Assembly: GCF_000001735.4 (NCBI RefSeq)
Contig: NC_003071.7
Span: forward strand, 2,801,001 to 2,865,000
Length of the DNA stretch: 64,000 nucleotides
Direction of reading: 5' to 3'
DNA from: Arabidopsis thaliana
Lineage: Eukaryota; Streptophyta; Magnoliopsida; Brassicales; Brassicaceae
Shown here: one piece after another, positions 1 through 10,790 of the stretch
How the letters are laid out: every line of letters begins with the position of its first letter
Position numbering within the stretch: position 1 is the stretch's first letter
Program-made: the position numbers and the translations under genes
Notes under the pieces: model-generated
Databases searched by the model: none
Told to the model about the DNA's origin: nothing
What the model saw: the letters and a program-made list of their open reading frames with translations, nothing else

Positions 1-2080
1 ATGCTATGGACCATAAGTGATTTTCCTGCTTATGGGAATCTTGTTGGCTGCAAAGTAATGGGTAAAATTGGCTGTCCTTTATGTGAGAATAATATAAACT
101 CGAGGTGGTTGAAGTTCAGGAGAAAATATGTGTATATATGCCACAGAAAAGGTCTTCTACCAACACATACTTATAGGGGAAAGAAGTCATGGTTTGATGG
201 AAAAGCTGAACATGAGAGAAGGGGAAGGATACTAAGTGGTCGTGAAATTTTTCATAACCTGAAAATTTTCAAAAACAACTTTGGAAATCTGATACAAGCT
301 GCAAGAAAGAGAAAAAAAGAGGGAAAATGCTGAATTAGACTCTGATAGTGAGGATGAATCTAGTGAGTCATAAGAAGATGAGGGGGAAGAAGTGGACGAG
401 GAGGAGTTATCCATATGGAAGAAAATGTCGATTTTATTCAAGCTACCTTATTGGGAGGAACTCCCTGTTAGACATAACATCGATGTAATGCATGTGGAGA
501 GAAATGTGGTTGCGAGTATTGTATCAACATTGTCGCATTGTGGGATATCAAAACATGATTTAATGCTTGTAGAGATTTGGAGGATATTAGTATTAGAAAC
601 AAATTGCACCCTAAACTTAGAGGAAAAAGAACATACCTACCAACAGCAGTTTGGTTTTTATCCTATACAGAGAAGAAGATTTTTCGTAGGCGACGTTTTG
701 AGTTCAAAGCCCCAGATGGGTACTGCTCCAACATATCTAGAGGCGTCTCATTAGAAGAATGCAAGATCACATGACTGAAATCACATGATTATCATGTGTT
801 AATGCAGCATCTTCTTTCCATTGCACTTAGAGGTTTGGTGCCTAAAGGTCCTAGGGTAGCCTTTGTACGCTTATGCTCGTATTTCAAAATGTTGTGTCAA
901 CGAGTAATTGATAGGGAGCAAATATTGGCTATGGAGGCTGAGATTGTTGAAACTCTCTGCATGTTTGAAAGATATTTCCCTCCAAGTTTCTTTGATATAA
1001 TGGTACATTTGACAGTTCATCTAGGAAGGGAAGCTCGTCTTGGAGGACTAGTTCATTTTAGATGGATGTATCCGTTCGAGAGGTACATAAAAGTCCTAAA
1101 AGAGTTTGTCCAAAACACTACAAGACTAGAGGGGTGCATTTCTGAGTGTTATCTTGCAGAAGAATGCATCCAGTTTTGTAATAATGTTTTGAAGAAGACG
1201 TCAAATTTTCAAGCGAAAGCAGACAAAAACATTGAGTATGAGAACAACTCTATTCTTGAGGGGCTACCAACATCTGCAGGCAGATCAATTTCTCTCACTG
1301 ATTTGGAGAAGAAAATTGCTCATATGGCTGTCATTCAAAACATGGTTGTGGTTGAACCTTATGTAGAGTAAGTTCCACATTTTAATCTAGTTCATTACAC
1401 ATTCCTATAATTGATAAACCAATTGTAGCTGATTTCTTCTTATTTTCATTTTCCCTGACAAGTGCACATCTGCAACATCTACAAAACTCAAACTCAAGAT
1501 GCAGACGTGATGCATCAACACTATGGACTATGCATCGCCTCTTGGTTAAAAAATCAAGCGAATAAATATTAAATTAGAATATCTTACCTGCTTCTTAAAT
1601 TCTATAACTGTCTGACATAAATTACTTTCCTTTTGTTAGATACCGCTTGATTCAAACAGTCATGCTGAGACTCTAAAATGGTTGGCATTTGGTCCACGTA
1701 GTTGCGCACAGTCATATAAAGGATATATAGTAAATGGGCAGGGGTTTCACACAATATCAGTAGATAGAAAAAGTCAGAATAGTGGTGTTTACTATGAGGC
1801 TACAGCAATCTGCAGGTCTAGCCTAAGGATACTTCACAAGTGGTGGATTTGGTATCATACTATGGGGCAGTAACATACATTATCTTGTTGGACTACAATG
1901 TGTTTTATGTCCCTTTATTCAGGTGTCAATGGGCATTTAAGGGTAATGGAGTGAAGGAAGAAGATGGTTTCACGCTCGTTAACCTGAATCATAGTCAAGT
2001 TAGTTTTTCAAGAGACCCGTACATATTAGCCTCTCTAGAAAAGCAAGTGTTTTACTCTAGGGAAGACGAGTCATAAAGCT
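1..2080 (+). pseudogene. CACTA TNP2-like transposase, decayed
   Basis: Several reading frames together recall a TNP2 transposase of the Transposase_21 family, the DNA-cutting enzyme of CACTA elements. Residues such as MLWTISDFPAYG and GCPLCENN lie at the start. LPYWEELPVRHNIDVMHVER follows at about 440-500. A DUF4218-like block with FRWMYPFERY lies at 796-1371. A DUF4216-like block, with FGPRSCAQSYKGYIVNG and later KEEDGFTLVNL, spans about 1680-2075. Frame changes and stop codons separate these blocks, for example the TAA near 371 and the shift between 754 and 796, so no full-length protein can be made. The order of domains is that of the family. Confidence 0.9.
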
Positions 2081-2447
2081 GGCATGTTGCTATGAGAGGT
2101 CCTTCTAGAAGATTCAGTCTGAAAGAGTTTGACGCTGGCGATGCAGACATCTTTTGCCTGCAAATATTGACATGAGTGTTGACTTAGATGAAACAGAAAA
2201 TGAAAGAACTGATTGTGAAGGGATATATGTGTGGTTCTTCTTCATTTTCATGATAAGTTAGACTTTGTTTGAATAGATGTCGCATTTTCATGATTAGTTA
2301 GACTTTGTTTGAATAGATGTGTGATAGGGAATTGTTTGTTTCACATATATTATATGTTGCTCAGCTTATTGTCTGATAGTTGATTGTTTCTTTGTATATT
2401 TTATATATATTAACATTTTTTCTGTTTCTTTTTCAAGGTGATTTGAA

Positions 2448-3370
2448 ATGGAATCTGGAAAGAAAAAGAGAGGAAGAAGACTTAAACAGAAAGATGATGA
2501 GGTAGAATATGAGGGTACCCGTGAACCTGAACTAGTTGAACCAAAAACATCACCCCAAGTACAAGCTGATCCTCAACTAGAACTCAATGAAGAAGAGGTT
2601 CAAGGTGAAGTGACGCCTAACGCTGAGAAAGGTCTCATTGCTGAAGAGCCTGAAGGTGAGATACAATTCATTGAAGATCATGACAACGTTGAGAGAAAGA
2701 GTAAGAAACAGCGAGGACAGACACGCATGAAAGACATCGCCAAGGATCCAAATACAAGAGCACATGTACAGTTCAATAGCCTGGGAGAACCTTATGGTAA
2801 AGGGTTTGTTAAGATGGCATCACATATGATCGTTGGACAAAAATAACTGAAGAAATTAGGGCTCTTCTCATGAATTAGTCCAGGTGAACTTCCTAATGCA
2901 AAACCTTAAGATGTTTTAAGTTCAAAATTTATAGGTATTCAATTTACCTTCTTTTTTTTTTTTTTGGTGAACTATGATTGCATGCAAGGTTTGAGATAGA
3001 TGAAGAATACTAGAACTATGATTACCCATTTGAGTGGCGAAAACTAGTCAAAATCAAAACTAGCAAAGAGTTTAAGATAATCCTTTGTACTTAACTAAGT
3101 TTATTTTATATATAGTATCTTACATAAAAGCATTTCTCTGTTAGGTTGTTAGTGATAGTTATAAGGATAGAAGGAGCAAACAGATTCCTCACACCATTAG
3201 CCGCAAAGGAATGGTTAGACTAGCAGAAGATATGGTAATAATACCATAACTATGTTGCATGTTTTTTCTCATTGTTTATAATACTTATTAACTGTAATTT
3301 TTTTTTTGCTCTGAATTAGAAAAAGGAGAGTTCAAATCCAAGTGAAGTATCACGGCTAAAGGTTTGGATC
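2448..3370 (+). pseudogene. second CACTA ORF (Transposase_24-like), decayed
   Basis: An ORF of 132 codons begins at 2448 with a lysine- and glutamate-rich leader (ESGKKKRGRRLKQK). It continues into RGQTRMKDIAKDPNTRAHVQ and FNSLGEPYGKGFVKMAS, which is the usual opening of the plant En/Spm second protein. Further family-like fragments follow out of frame: FEIDEEY at about 2990, the region near 3150-3230, and the lysine- and serine-rich stretch near 3320. Stop codons and shifts break the reading. The protein probably bound subterminal repeats or assisted the transposase, as in related elements. Function here is lost. Confidence 0.8.
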
Positions 3371-3390
3371 AAGTCACGTACCAGAAAAGA

Positions 3391-3570
3391 TTTTATCTAT
3401 GATTTAGGGTTAAGATTTAGAGTCTTTATGTTATTTCTCAAATCTTTTTAGTGTCTTTTTAGGTATTCTATGCAATGGGACAACAATGGAGATGATGAGA
3501 CATTTTGGAGCAAAAGCTAAGGATGATTTTGGATTCAGGAATCAGAGAGAGTGTTGATCGACACACCCTT
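3391..3570 (+). mobile_element. Athila-like LTR fragment
   Basis: This 180-bp stretch resembles the first part of the Athila-like LTRs at 37795 and 39481. They share the order CTATGATTTA, then TTTAGAGTCT, then GTTATTTCT, then a cytosine-poor stretch ending near TTTTTAGGT. It sits between CACTA coding remnants and the truncated Gypsy LTR, so at least three elements are collapsed together here. No target duplication is visible. Confidence 0.5.
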
Positions 3571-3572
3571 GG

Positions 3573-5382
3573 GCAGTTGGATATGTGAATGGGTCGTGAA
3601 TGGTCGAGGGATTGATGAGAATGTGGATAAGTGACGATAGGTGGCTTACTCAGTTAATTCTGGCATGGAACGTGTTATATTCCTAAGGAAGCCTTGATTT
3701 GTGTCATGGACCCTCATGAGACATTGGGGACGGAGTGTGCCGTATCAATGTTCTTGCGGTCCGGTGATAGATAGTAGGTTTTACCGGAATGAGGAAACGG
3801 ACGGCCATGATTGAACATTGGCTCATGTTTATCCGTTAAGGGTCAAGCTTATCTACAAGCCATTCATCCTTATCCATTTAGGGTCGTGCTTATCCTTTTT
3901 TGGATGATATTTATCGGAAAAAATGGAAGGAACCAATCGGAGGCCGATTAGTGTCCTGGATCGCCCGTGGGACGACATTTGTTGCGTTCTGACTGGTCCA
4001 GGCCACCTCGTGCTTCCCCATAGCCGACCTAACACCCATATAAATACTCCCTCCGCTCATTTGATTCCTTAGACCCAAAAATCACTGAGAAGAGCTTAGT
4101 TCGCGGGAGGAAACCTTTAGAAGCCAAACCGCTCGGGAAATCCAAGTGAGTCTTGAGCCACGTGAAGTAGCATGTGAATAGAATAGTTTATTCATTTATG
4201 TCCTTAATATAGCTTAGGAGGTTAATTATGATTACTTAGCTTAATTATTCGCTTAATCCTTGATTAGGATAGTTAATTAGGTTTAGTAATTGTTAATTAG
4301 GATTAGTATGACTAATTAGGATTAATATTTCCTAAGCATGATTAGGGCTAGTTAAACCATGATTAGGGGGACTAACCGCGATTAGTAGTAATTAAGTACG
4401 ATTAGTTGTTTGATTAGTAGAGTTTTGCATATAGGATGAATGCATGATAGTATGTGAGTCTGTTGTCATATTAGTTAGTCTTTAATTAGATGACTAGCAT
4501 TAGCCGAACCATGAGGATCCCGTCCGTATGTTGTGCGTTGCGTGTAACTTTGTTCCGTTATGGCATACGAAGGCTCGGGGCTGGATCGCTACCGATTGGG
4601 CGCTACATGACGATGTAGTATAAAGGAATGCTATGTCTCTTATAGACTTTGTGTCTAAGAGTATGGAGGCATGTCCTTGGGAGATCATGGATTCGTAGAA
4701 GGCCTTACCTAGGTTGATAGAAGCATGCTTGCATTAGTTATCCTCTACATATTAAGAAATTCGAATCTGCATGCATTTTGCATTGTGCATTATATTTTGC
4801 TTGTGTTGTGTGTTGCGTGTTATCTTTTTTATATCTTGCTTGTTAGGTTGTATTATTGTTACGTGTTGTTTGCTGCTTAGGGGGTAAGGAAGGGTATTAG
4901 GATAACACTGTCTAGATCTGGGGTTCACTATGTAATTGTATATTACTTATGATGCTACTTATTCTTTTCAGGATACCATAGTTGCCAACCTTGTAGAGGA
5001 TGCTCGTGACTTAGGACGAACCAATGTAGGTTTTACGGCTTTTTGTAAATTCTTACTAAGTATATTATGTATGGTTTTCAAAAAGGATCCGAAAACTATA
5101 TACGTTTTGGTAAGCATTTCTCGTATATATATATATGTATAAGACTTGGATTTCTAAAATTTATATGGTTATACTGACTGATATTAGTCTTGTCCTACTT
5201 ACACAACTCGAATCCGCAGTACGGGTTGAAAAGCCTTAGGCCAGGGGCGAGAGGCTGGACTCTTACGGTTGGACGACTCGGGCGAACGAATTCATTTCGG
5301 AAACCTGCGTTGGCCGATTGCGGGCATTTAACGTGACGCTCCTATTTTGTTTATATTTTTATAGCGGGATAGAGGTGTTACA
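3573..5382 (+). mobile_element. Gypsy-type LTR, left copy, 5'-truncated
   Basis: This LTR ends with GGTGTTACA at 5382 and is followed after three bases by a primer-binding site. Compared with the right-hand copy (7210-9340) it lacks about the first 322 bp, so its upstream edge at 3573 is a truncation or rearrangement point. A TATAAATA box lies near 4039-4047. No ordinary gene lies within it. Confidence 0.8.
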
Positions 5383-5385
5383 AGG

Positions 5386-5397
5386 TGGTATCAGAGC
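5386..5397 (+). promoter_or_regulatory. retrotransposon primer-binding site, left Gypsy copy
   Basis: The motif TGGTATCAGAGC lies three bases after the LTR end. It is the standard primer-binding site complementary to the 3' end of initiator methionine tRNA, where minus-strand DNA synthesis starts. Confidence 0.9.
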
Positions 5398-5624
5398 ATG
5401 GTTTATGATGCTATGGGAAACCATGGTTTTTAATGTTTTATCGAGTAAATGTGTTGCAAAAAGCTATTAGGAAATTGGTTCAGTCACTTGCTAGAGTTTA
5501 GGTAGATTAGCCTATAGGATTTACCCTTTTTGTTTAGGTTGGCTTACCCTTGTTGTTAGTATAATAGGTGGCTTACCCTTTTACTTATATTTCTGTGTCT
5601 TAACCTTTTTTTTTGTATTATAGT

Positions 5625-6511
5625 ATGCCGCTAAAAAGATCTCGTGGTAGGGAGTCTGTGGAGGAGGAGGGACGGTCCTTGGATCTGCCGTCCAGGCGAT
5701 ATGACCTTCGTGAGAGAGTCAGGGGTAGGTGGGTGAGGAAGGATGTGGTCGAGTGTTCCTGAATTATGTCGGAGACTGGATCGAGCGATACGGTTGCTGA
5801 TTTTGGTCTTGCAGGGATAGCTGCTATGCCAGAGCGGATTATCCGGGAGGATGTGCAGATAAGGGATGGGATGATGATCGATTCGGATTGTGAGGATGAT
5901 TTTGTGATCACGGGAGTGAGGACGGTGGAGCAGAAGCTGGCTTCGGAGGGACATGAAATCGTGATGGTCCATGACTATGTGAGTGTTTCCTCGAAAAGTT
6001 CTGCCTCGCCATCCTTTGCACTTAGCCTATATTCACCAATATCCTATGAGTCAGATCCGAAGGAGGATCAGGATCCACCGATTTCTCCATACGTCCCGGA
6101 GGCTGTTGATCACTCTCCCGATAGCCCTTTTGCACTGTTATGGGAGGGCACGTCCCCCATACTCCGTTTCGAGGCTGATATGAGGGCTGACGCTATTCCG
6201 ACCTTTGATGGGGGCTTCACATCGGGTATCAAGATACTGTTCTGCTTCATCTGTGGCGAGGATGGTCATTACCCGCAAGACTGTCAGTTCTACACGCAGT
6301 ACATCCCATGGCCATTGCTTGTCTCTACTGTGGAGAGTATGAGCATTATGCGGCTACCTGTATGCTGATGAGAGATGACGGTCAGATTCTTGCACCGACG
6401 TATACTTCCCTATCTCACGTAGCAGGACCATCATCCCCATTGATTCCCAACACCGAGGATGATCTTTTTCTAGGTTGTACCTGTTCGAGGTGTAGCTTAG
6501 GGTTACCGTGA
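5625..6511 (+). pseudogene. Gypsy gag remnant, left copy
   Basis: A gag-like reading starts at ATG 5625 (MPLKRSRGRES) and meets a TGA at 5760-5762. The right-hand copy has CGA (Arg) at this place, so the stop looks like a CpG-type C-to-T change. The same frame then continues from 5766 to 6368 and contains a CCHC knuckle, CFICGEDGHYPQDC, near 6240-6280. A second knuckle-like segment, CLYCGEYEHYAATC, follows in another frame near 6320-6360, so there is also a frameshift. Zinc-knuckle Gag proteins package element RNA. No protease or pol follows. Confidence 0.75.
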
Positions 6512-6576
6512 TTCCCCTAGGAATCATAAACCTTAGTAAATATTTGGAAACTAACCCAAGAAAAGGCTTATGATTT

Positions 6577-6967
6577 ATGATGGCGTGGCAGAACTGCTAG
6601 AGGAAACACTCACATAGTCATGGACCATCACGATCTCATGTGCCCCTGGAGCCAGCTAATGCTCCACCGTCCTCAATCCCGTGATCACACAATCATCCTC
6701 ACAATCCGAATCGATCATCATCCCATACCCTATCTACACATCCTCCCGGATAATCCGCTCTGACATAGCAATTATCCATGCAAGACCAGAATAAGCAACT
6801 GTATCGCTCGATCCAATCTTCGACATAACTCGGGAATACTCGGCCACATCCCTCCTCACCCACCTACCCATGACTCTCTCACGAACGTTATATCGCCTGG
6901 ACGGCAGACCCAAGGACCCTCCCTCATCCTCCACAGACTCCCTACCACGAGATCTCTTTAGCGGCAT
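6577..6967 (-). pseudogene. Gypsy gag remnant, right copy
   Basis: On the minus strand an ORF begins with the same MPLKRSRGRES start at 6967 and runs open past the position of the TGA in the left copy, reading SRVMSKIGSSDT there. Homology with the left copy stops at about 6577, where the two fragments meet in a short unrelated joint. Only the first third of gag is present, with no zinc knuckle and no pol. Confidence 0.75.
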
Positions 6968-7194
6968 ACTATAATACAAACAAAAAGGTTTAGACACGAA
7001 AATATAAGCAAAAGGGTAAGCCACCTATAATAGTAACAATAAGGGTAAGCCAACCTAAACAAAAAGGGTAAATCCTATAGGCCAATCTACCTAAACTCTA
7101 GCAAGTGACTGAAGCAATTTCCTAACAGCTTTTTGCGATACATTTACTCGATTAAACATTGAAAACTATGGTTTCTCGTTGCATCATAAACCAT

Positions 7195-7206
7195 GCTCTG
7201 ATACCA
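7195..7206 (-). promoter_or_regulatory. retrotransposon primer-binding site, right Gypsy copy
   Basis: The reverse complement reads TGGTATCAGAGC, three bases inside the LTR edge at 7210. It mirrors the site of the left copy and fixes the minus orientation of this element end. Confidence 0.9.
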
Positions 7207-7209
7207 CCT

Positions 7210-9340
7210 TGTAACACCCCTATCCCTCTATAAAAATATAAACAAAATAGGAGCTTCATGTCAGACGCCCGCAGTCGGCCAACCCAGGTTTCCGAAACAA
7301 ATTCGTTCACCTGAGTTGTCCAACCGCAAGAGTCCAGCCTCCCGCTCGTGGCCTAAGGCTTTTCAACGCGTACCGCGGACGCGAGTTGTGTAAGCCGGAT
7401 AAGACTTATATGAGTCAGTATAACCATATAAATTTTAGAAATCGGAGTCTTATACATATATATATATATCATACGAGAAATGGTTACCAAAACGTATATA
7501 GTTTTCAGATCCTTTTTGAAAACCATACATAATCTACTTAGTAAGAATTTACAAAAAGCCGTAAAACCTACATTGGTTTGTCCTAACTCACGAGCACCCT
7601 CTGCAAGGTCGGTTTACTATGGCATCCTGAAAAGAATAAGTAGCATCATAAGTAATCTAGCATTACTTAGTGAACCCCGGATCTAGACAGTGTTATCCTA
7701 ATACCCTTTCTTACCCCCTAAGCAGCAAACAACACGTAACAATAATACAACCTAACAAGCAAGACATAAAAAAAGATAACACGTAACACACAACACAAGC
7801 AAAATATAAAGCACAATGCAAAATGTATGCAGACTCAAATTTCCTAATATGCAGCAGACAACTAATGCAAGCATGCTTCTATCAACCTAGGTAAGGCCTT
7901 CTACAAATCCATGATCTCCCAAGGACATGCCTCCATACTCTTAGACACAAAGTCTATAAGAGACATAGCATTCTTTTATACTACATCGTCATGTAGCGCC
8001 CGGTCGGTAACGATCCAACCTCGAGCCTTCGTATGCCATAACGGAACGGAGTTACATGCGACGCACAACATACAGACGGGATCCTCATGGTTCGGCTAAT
8101 GCTAGTCATCTAATTAAAGACTAACTAACATGACAACAGACTCACATACTATCATGCATTAATCTTATATGCAAAACTCTACTAGTCAAACAACTAAGCA
8201 TACTTAATTACTACTAATCGTAATTATTCCCCCTAATTATGGTTTAACTAGCCCTAATCATGCTTAGGAAATACTAATCCTAATTAGTCATCACTAATCC
8301 TAAGTAACAATTACTAAACCTAATTAACTATCCTAATCAAGGATTAAGCGAATAATTAAGCTAAGTAATCATAATTAACCTCCTAAGCTATATTAAGGAA
8401 ATAAATGAATAAACTATCCTATTCACGTGCTACTTCACGTGACTCAAAACTCACTTGGATTTCCCGAGCGGTTTGGCTTATAAAGGTTTCCTCCCGCGAA
8501 CTAAGCTCTTCTCAGCGATTTTTGGGTCTGAAGAATCAAATGAGCAGAGAGGGTATTTATATGGGCGTTAGGTCGGCTATGGGGAAGCACGAGGTGGCTC
8601 GGACCAGTCTGAACGCAACAAATATCGTCCCACGGGCATTCCGGGACACTAATCGGCCTCTGATTGGTTCCTTCCGTTTTTTGGATAAACATCATCCAAA
8701 AGTGGATAAGCAAGAACCTAAATGGATAAGGATGAACGGCTTGTAGATAAGCTTGAGCCTTAACGGATAAACATGAGCCACAATTCACTCATGGTCGTCC
8801 GTTTCCTCATTCCGGCAAAACCTACGATCTGTCACTGGACCGCAAGAACATTGATAAGACACACTCCGTCCCCAATGTCTCATGAGGGTCCATGATACAA
8901 ATCAAGGCTTCCTTAGGACTATAACACGTTGCATGCCAGAATTAACTGAGTAAGCCAGCAATCGTCACTTATCCACATTCTCCGATCAATCCCTCGACCC
9001 ATTCACATATCCAACTGCGCAAATGGATTCCCCTCAACCCTCTAAGGTTTCCTAGTCTTTCAAAGGTTTCCTAGACCAAAACTAAGGTTTCGTTAAGCTA
9101 CCTAGTTCTTAGGGCTAGCCTAATGGTTTTGGGGTTTACGGATAGTCGCATCGTAACTAAGCTTGGCCCGTATGATGGAGAGTCATTCCTTTACCCGTAG
9201 ACTTGATCCTACTCAATGTTCCTTACCCATGACTTGCCACACTAAATGGCCGAACTAATCTTGCCTTTTCTTGGCTTGATCTCGCATTCTACTCGACAAA
9301 CTTTACGTCCAGCCGCATAGTCAAGGTCAGGGGCATTACA
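7210..9340 (-). mobile_element. Gypsy-type LTR, right copy, apparently full length
   Basis: On the minus strand this 2131-bp LTR starts TGTAATGCCCC at 9340 and ends GGTGTTACA at 7210, with a five-base terminal inverted repeat (TGTAA/TTACA). It contains a TATTTATA-type promoter box near 8552-8560 (plus-strand view). It is the 5' LTR of an element of which only the gag start remains. No target duplication could be matched, because its partner end is missing. Confidence 0.85.
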
Positions 9341-9835
9341 TTATAACTAGTATGTAATTCTAAATGTATAACTAATTATTCTTAGAAAACCCATATTATA
9401 GCTATATGAAAACATACACAATAGCAAATAAATAAATGATCTATAATTCTATCATAACACTAAAATATTTGTTTTCAAATATTGTATTATAGCACATGTA
9501 AATGTCAGAATTAAATAATTTACCGCTTTACACAAGAGCTATAGTATAAGCATATTTTTTAGCACAAAACGGATGCTACACAAATATATATTGAAGCAAA
9601 ATAAAATAGCTGTTGTACTATGATATACGATAACAAAACACGTGGTGCTATATGAAAATACTTAATAGCGTTTTATATTTGCTATCGTATTCGTCAATTG
9701 TGTAGCAATTAAAAAAATGCTATAGTATGGGTTATCCCTAGGATGGCTGCCTATGTCATAGCATTTGTGAATTCGCTAAGTTATATGTATGATAACAGAT
9801 ATTTTGCGCTAATAATGTCAAAATTTCTTGTAATG
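9341..9835 (+). repeat. CACTA subterminal region and right terminal inverted repeat
   Basis: The stretch is AT-rich and repeats short motifs around GCTATAGTA or its complement, for instance near 9539, 9650, 9680, 9715 and 9757. It ends in the mutated CACTA terminus at 9827-9835. Such motifs are binding sites for the element's own DNA-binding protein in En/Spm-type transposons. No coding sequence is seen. Confidence 0.7.
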
Positions 9836-9959
9836 ATTGGGATTGATTCTAATCTTCTTCTTATCCAAATCGATTTTTGAGAATCTCAAAGTTAAGTTTC
9901 CTAGGGTCTTTGTAGGGTGTCAAAGCAAAGATCGATAGTTATAACCTAGAAAATAGTCG

Positions 9960-10690
9960 CCCACATAAAACTATGTACACCAATGTAGGGGTAAATGTGT
10001 AACACGTGGAAGAAATCCAGATTGTTACTTATGAATTGTAGGATGAAGGTATGGGGCTAAATGAAATGTTTTTTGTTGCTTGGAGCATTGAAAAATTGCC
10101 TTCAACTTGGAAGGATTTTAAGATCTATCTAAAGCATCTACAAGAAGACATGTCTCAAGCAATTAGTTCTCAATCTTCGAATCGAAGAGGAAAATCGTAA
10201 GAATGAGAATTCTGAGTTTTGTTCTATGGAATCAAAGCCAATGTAATTGAAGGAAACAAGTCCATATTCAAGGTCTTCAAGAAGAACAATAACGGTAAGA
10301 AACCGTTCATTTCACCAAAGGGTTTTAACAGCAAGAAGAAGCCATAAGATGTTGTTGGATGTATGGAAAGCCTGAACATACAGCCAAGGACTACCGCCAT
10401 AAGACGGAAAGGACATTGTTTGAGATGCATGTAACACAAACCTTGTCAAAATCAGTTTGTTGCGGTCGATTCAGAGGCAAAAATGATGACAAACTCTAAT
10501 GATTGGTGGGTTGACACGAAGCATGTGTGCTCTTACGGGAGTATGTTCTCAACGTACAAACAAGGTTCTAATGAGAAAAACTTATCATGGGAAACATGAG
10601 CACCACGACGATTAAAAGGAAAGGAAAAATGGTTATAAAACTCACATATGGGAAGAAATTCACACTCATGAACGTGTTCCATTATCAGTC
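9960..10690 (+). pseudogene. Copia gag-protease remnant
   Basis: Translated pieces in several frames recall a Ty1/copia polyprotein. One is a Gag segment (FFVAWSIEKLPSTWKDFK) near 10050-10110. A degraded knuckle (YGKPEHTAKDYRHK) lies near 10350-10410. Next comes a protease-like block (NDWWVDTKHVCS) near 10499-10535, in which the catalytic DTG/DSG motif has decayed to DTK. The protease flap region (IKRKGKMVIKLTYGKKFTL) lies near 10610-10670. Stops and frameshifts are numerous. No LTR, integrase or reverse transcriptase accompanies it, so this is an old fragment. Confidence 0.75.
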
Positions 10691-10790
10691 ACTACTCGCA
10701 AATTTGTACACGAAACCCGATTTATTTCATAAATATTACACAACAAGTTACCAAACATTTATAAGTTTTATGGCCAAGGCCTAGCACAAA

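Larger units (their letters stand above)
3573..9018. repeat. large inverted repeat, arms about 2.4 kb, spacer about 560 bp
   Basis: The sequence from 3573 to about 6017 is matched by the reverse complement of about 6577-9018. The match runs through an LTR, a primer-binding site and the start of a gag gene. Peptides confirm it: the conceptual reading ending WIRMNGL occurs at 3853-4035 (minus) and again at 8405-8746 (plus), and the one starting MISQGHASILLD occurs at 4500-4688 (minus) and 7911-8099 (plus). Arms differ by scattered substitutions and small indels. A read-through transcript could fold into a very long hairpin. Confidence 0.9.
1..9835 (+). mobile_element. CACTA (En/Spm) DNA transposon 1, left end outside window
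   Basis: The window opens inside a CACTA-family element. Its TNP2-type transposase remnant and a second CACTA ORF read on the plus strand up to about 3370. The right terminus is at 9827-9835, where the reverse complement begins CATTACAAGAAAT, one substitution from the canonical CACTACAAGAAA end. DNA at 9341-9835 carries repeated GCTATAGTA-like motifs typical of subterminal regions. Between these parts (3391-9340) lie an Athila LTR fragment and two Gypsy ends, so the transposon has been split by later insertions. That the left coding part and the right terminus belong to one element is an inference from orientation and spacing. Confidence 0.75.

Noticed and set aside
9836..9960. Possible Copia LTR edge next to the CACTA terminus
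   Set aside because: No TG/CA boundary, primer-binding site or duplicate partner could be found.
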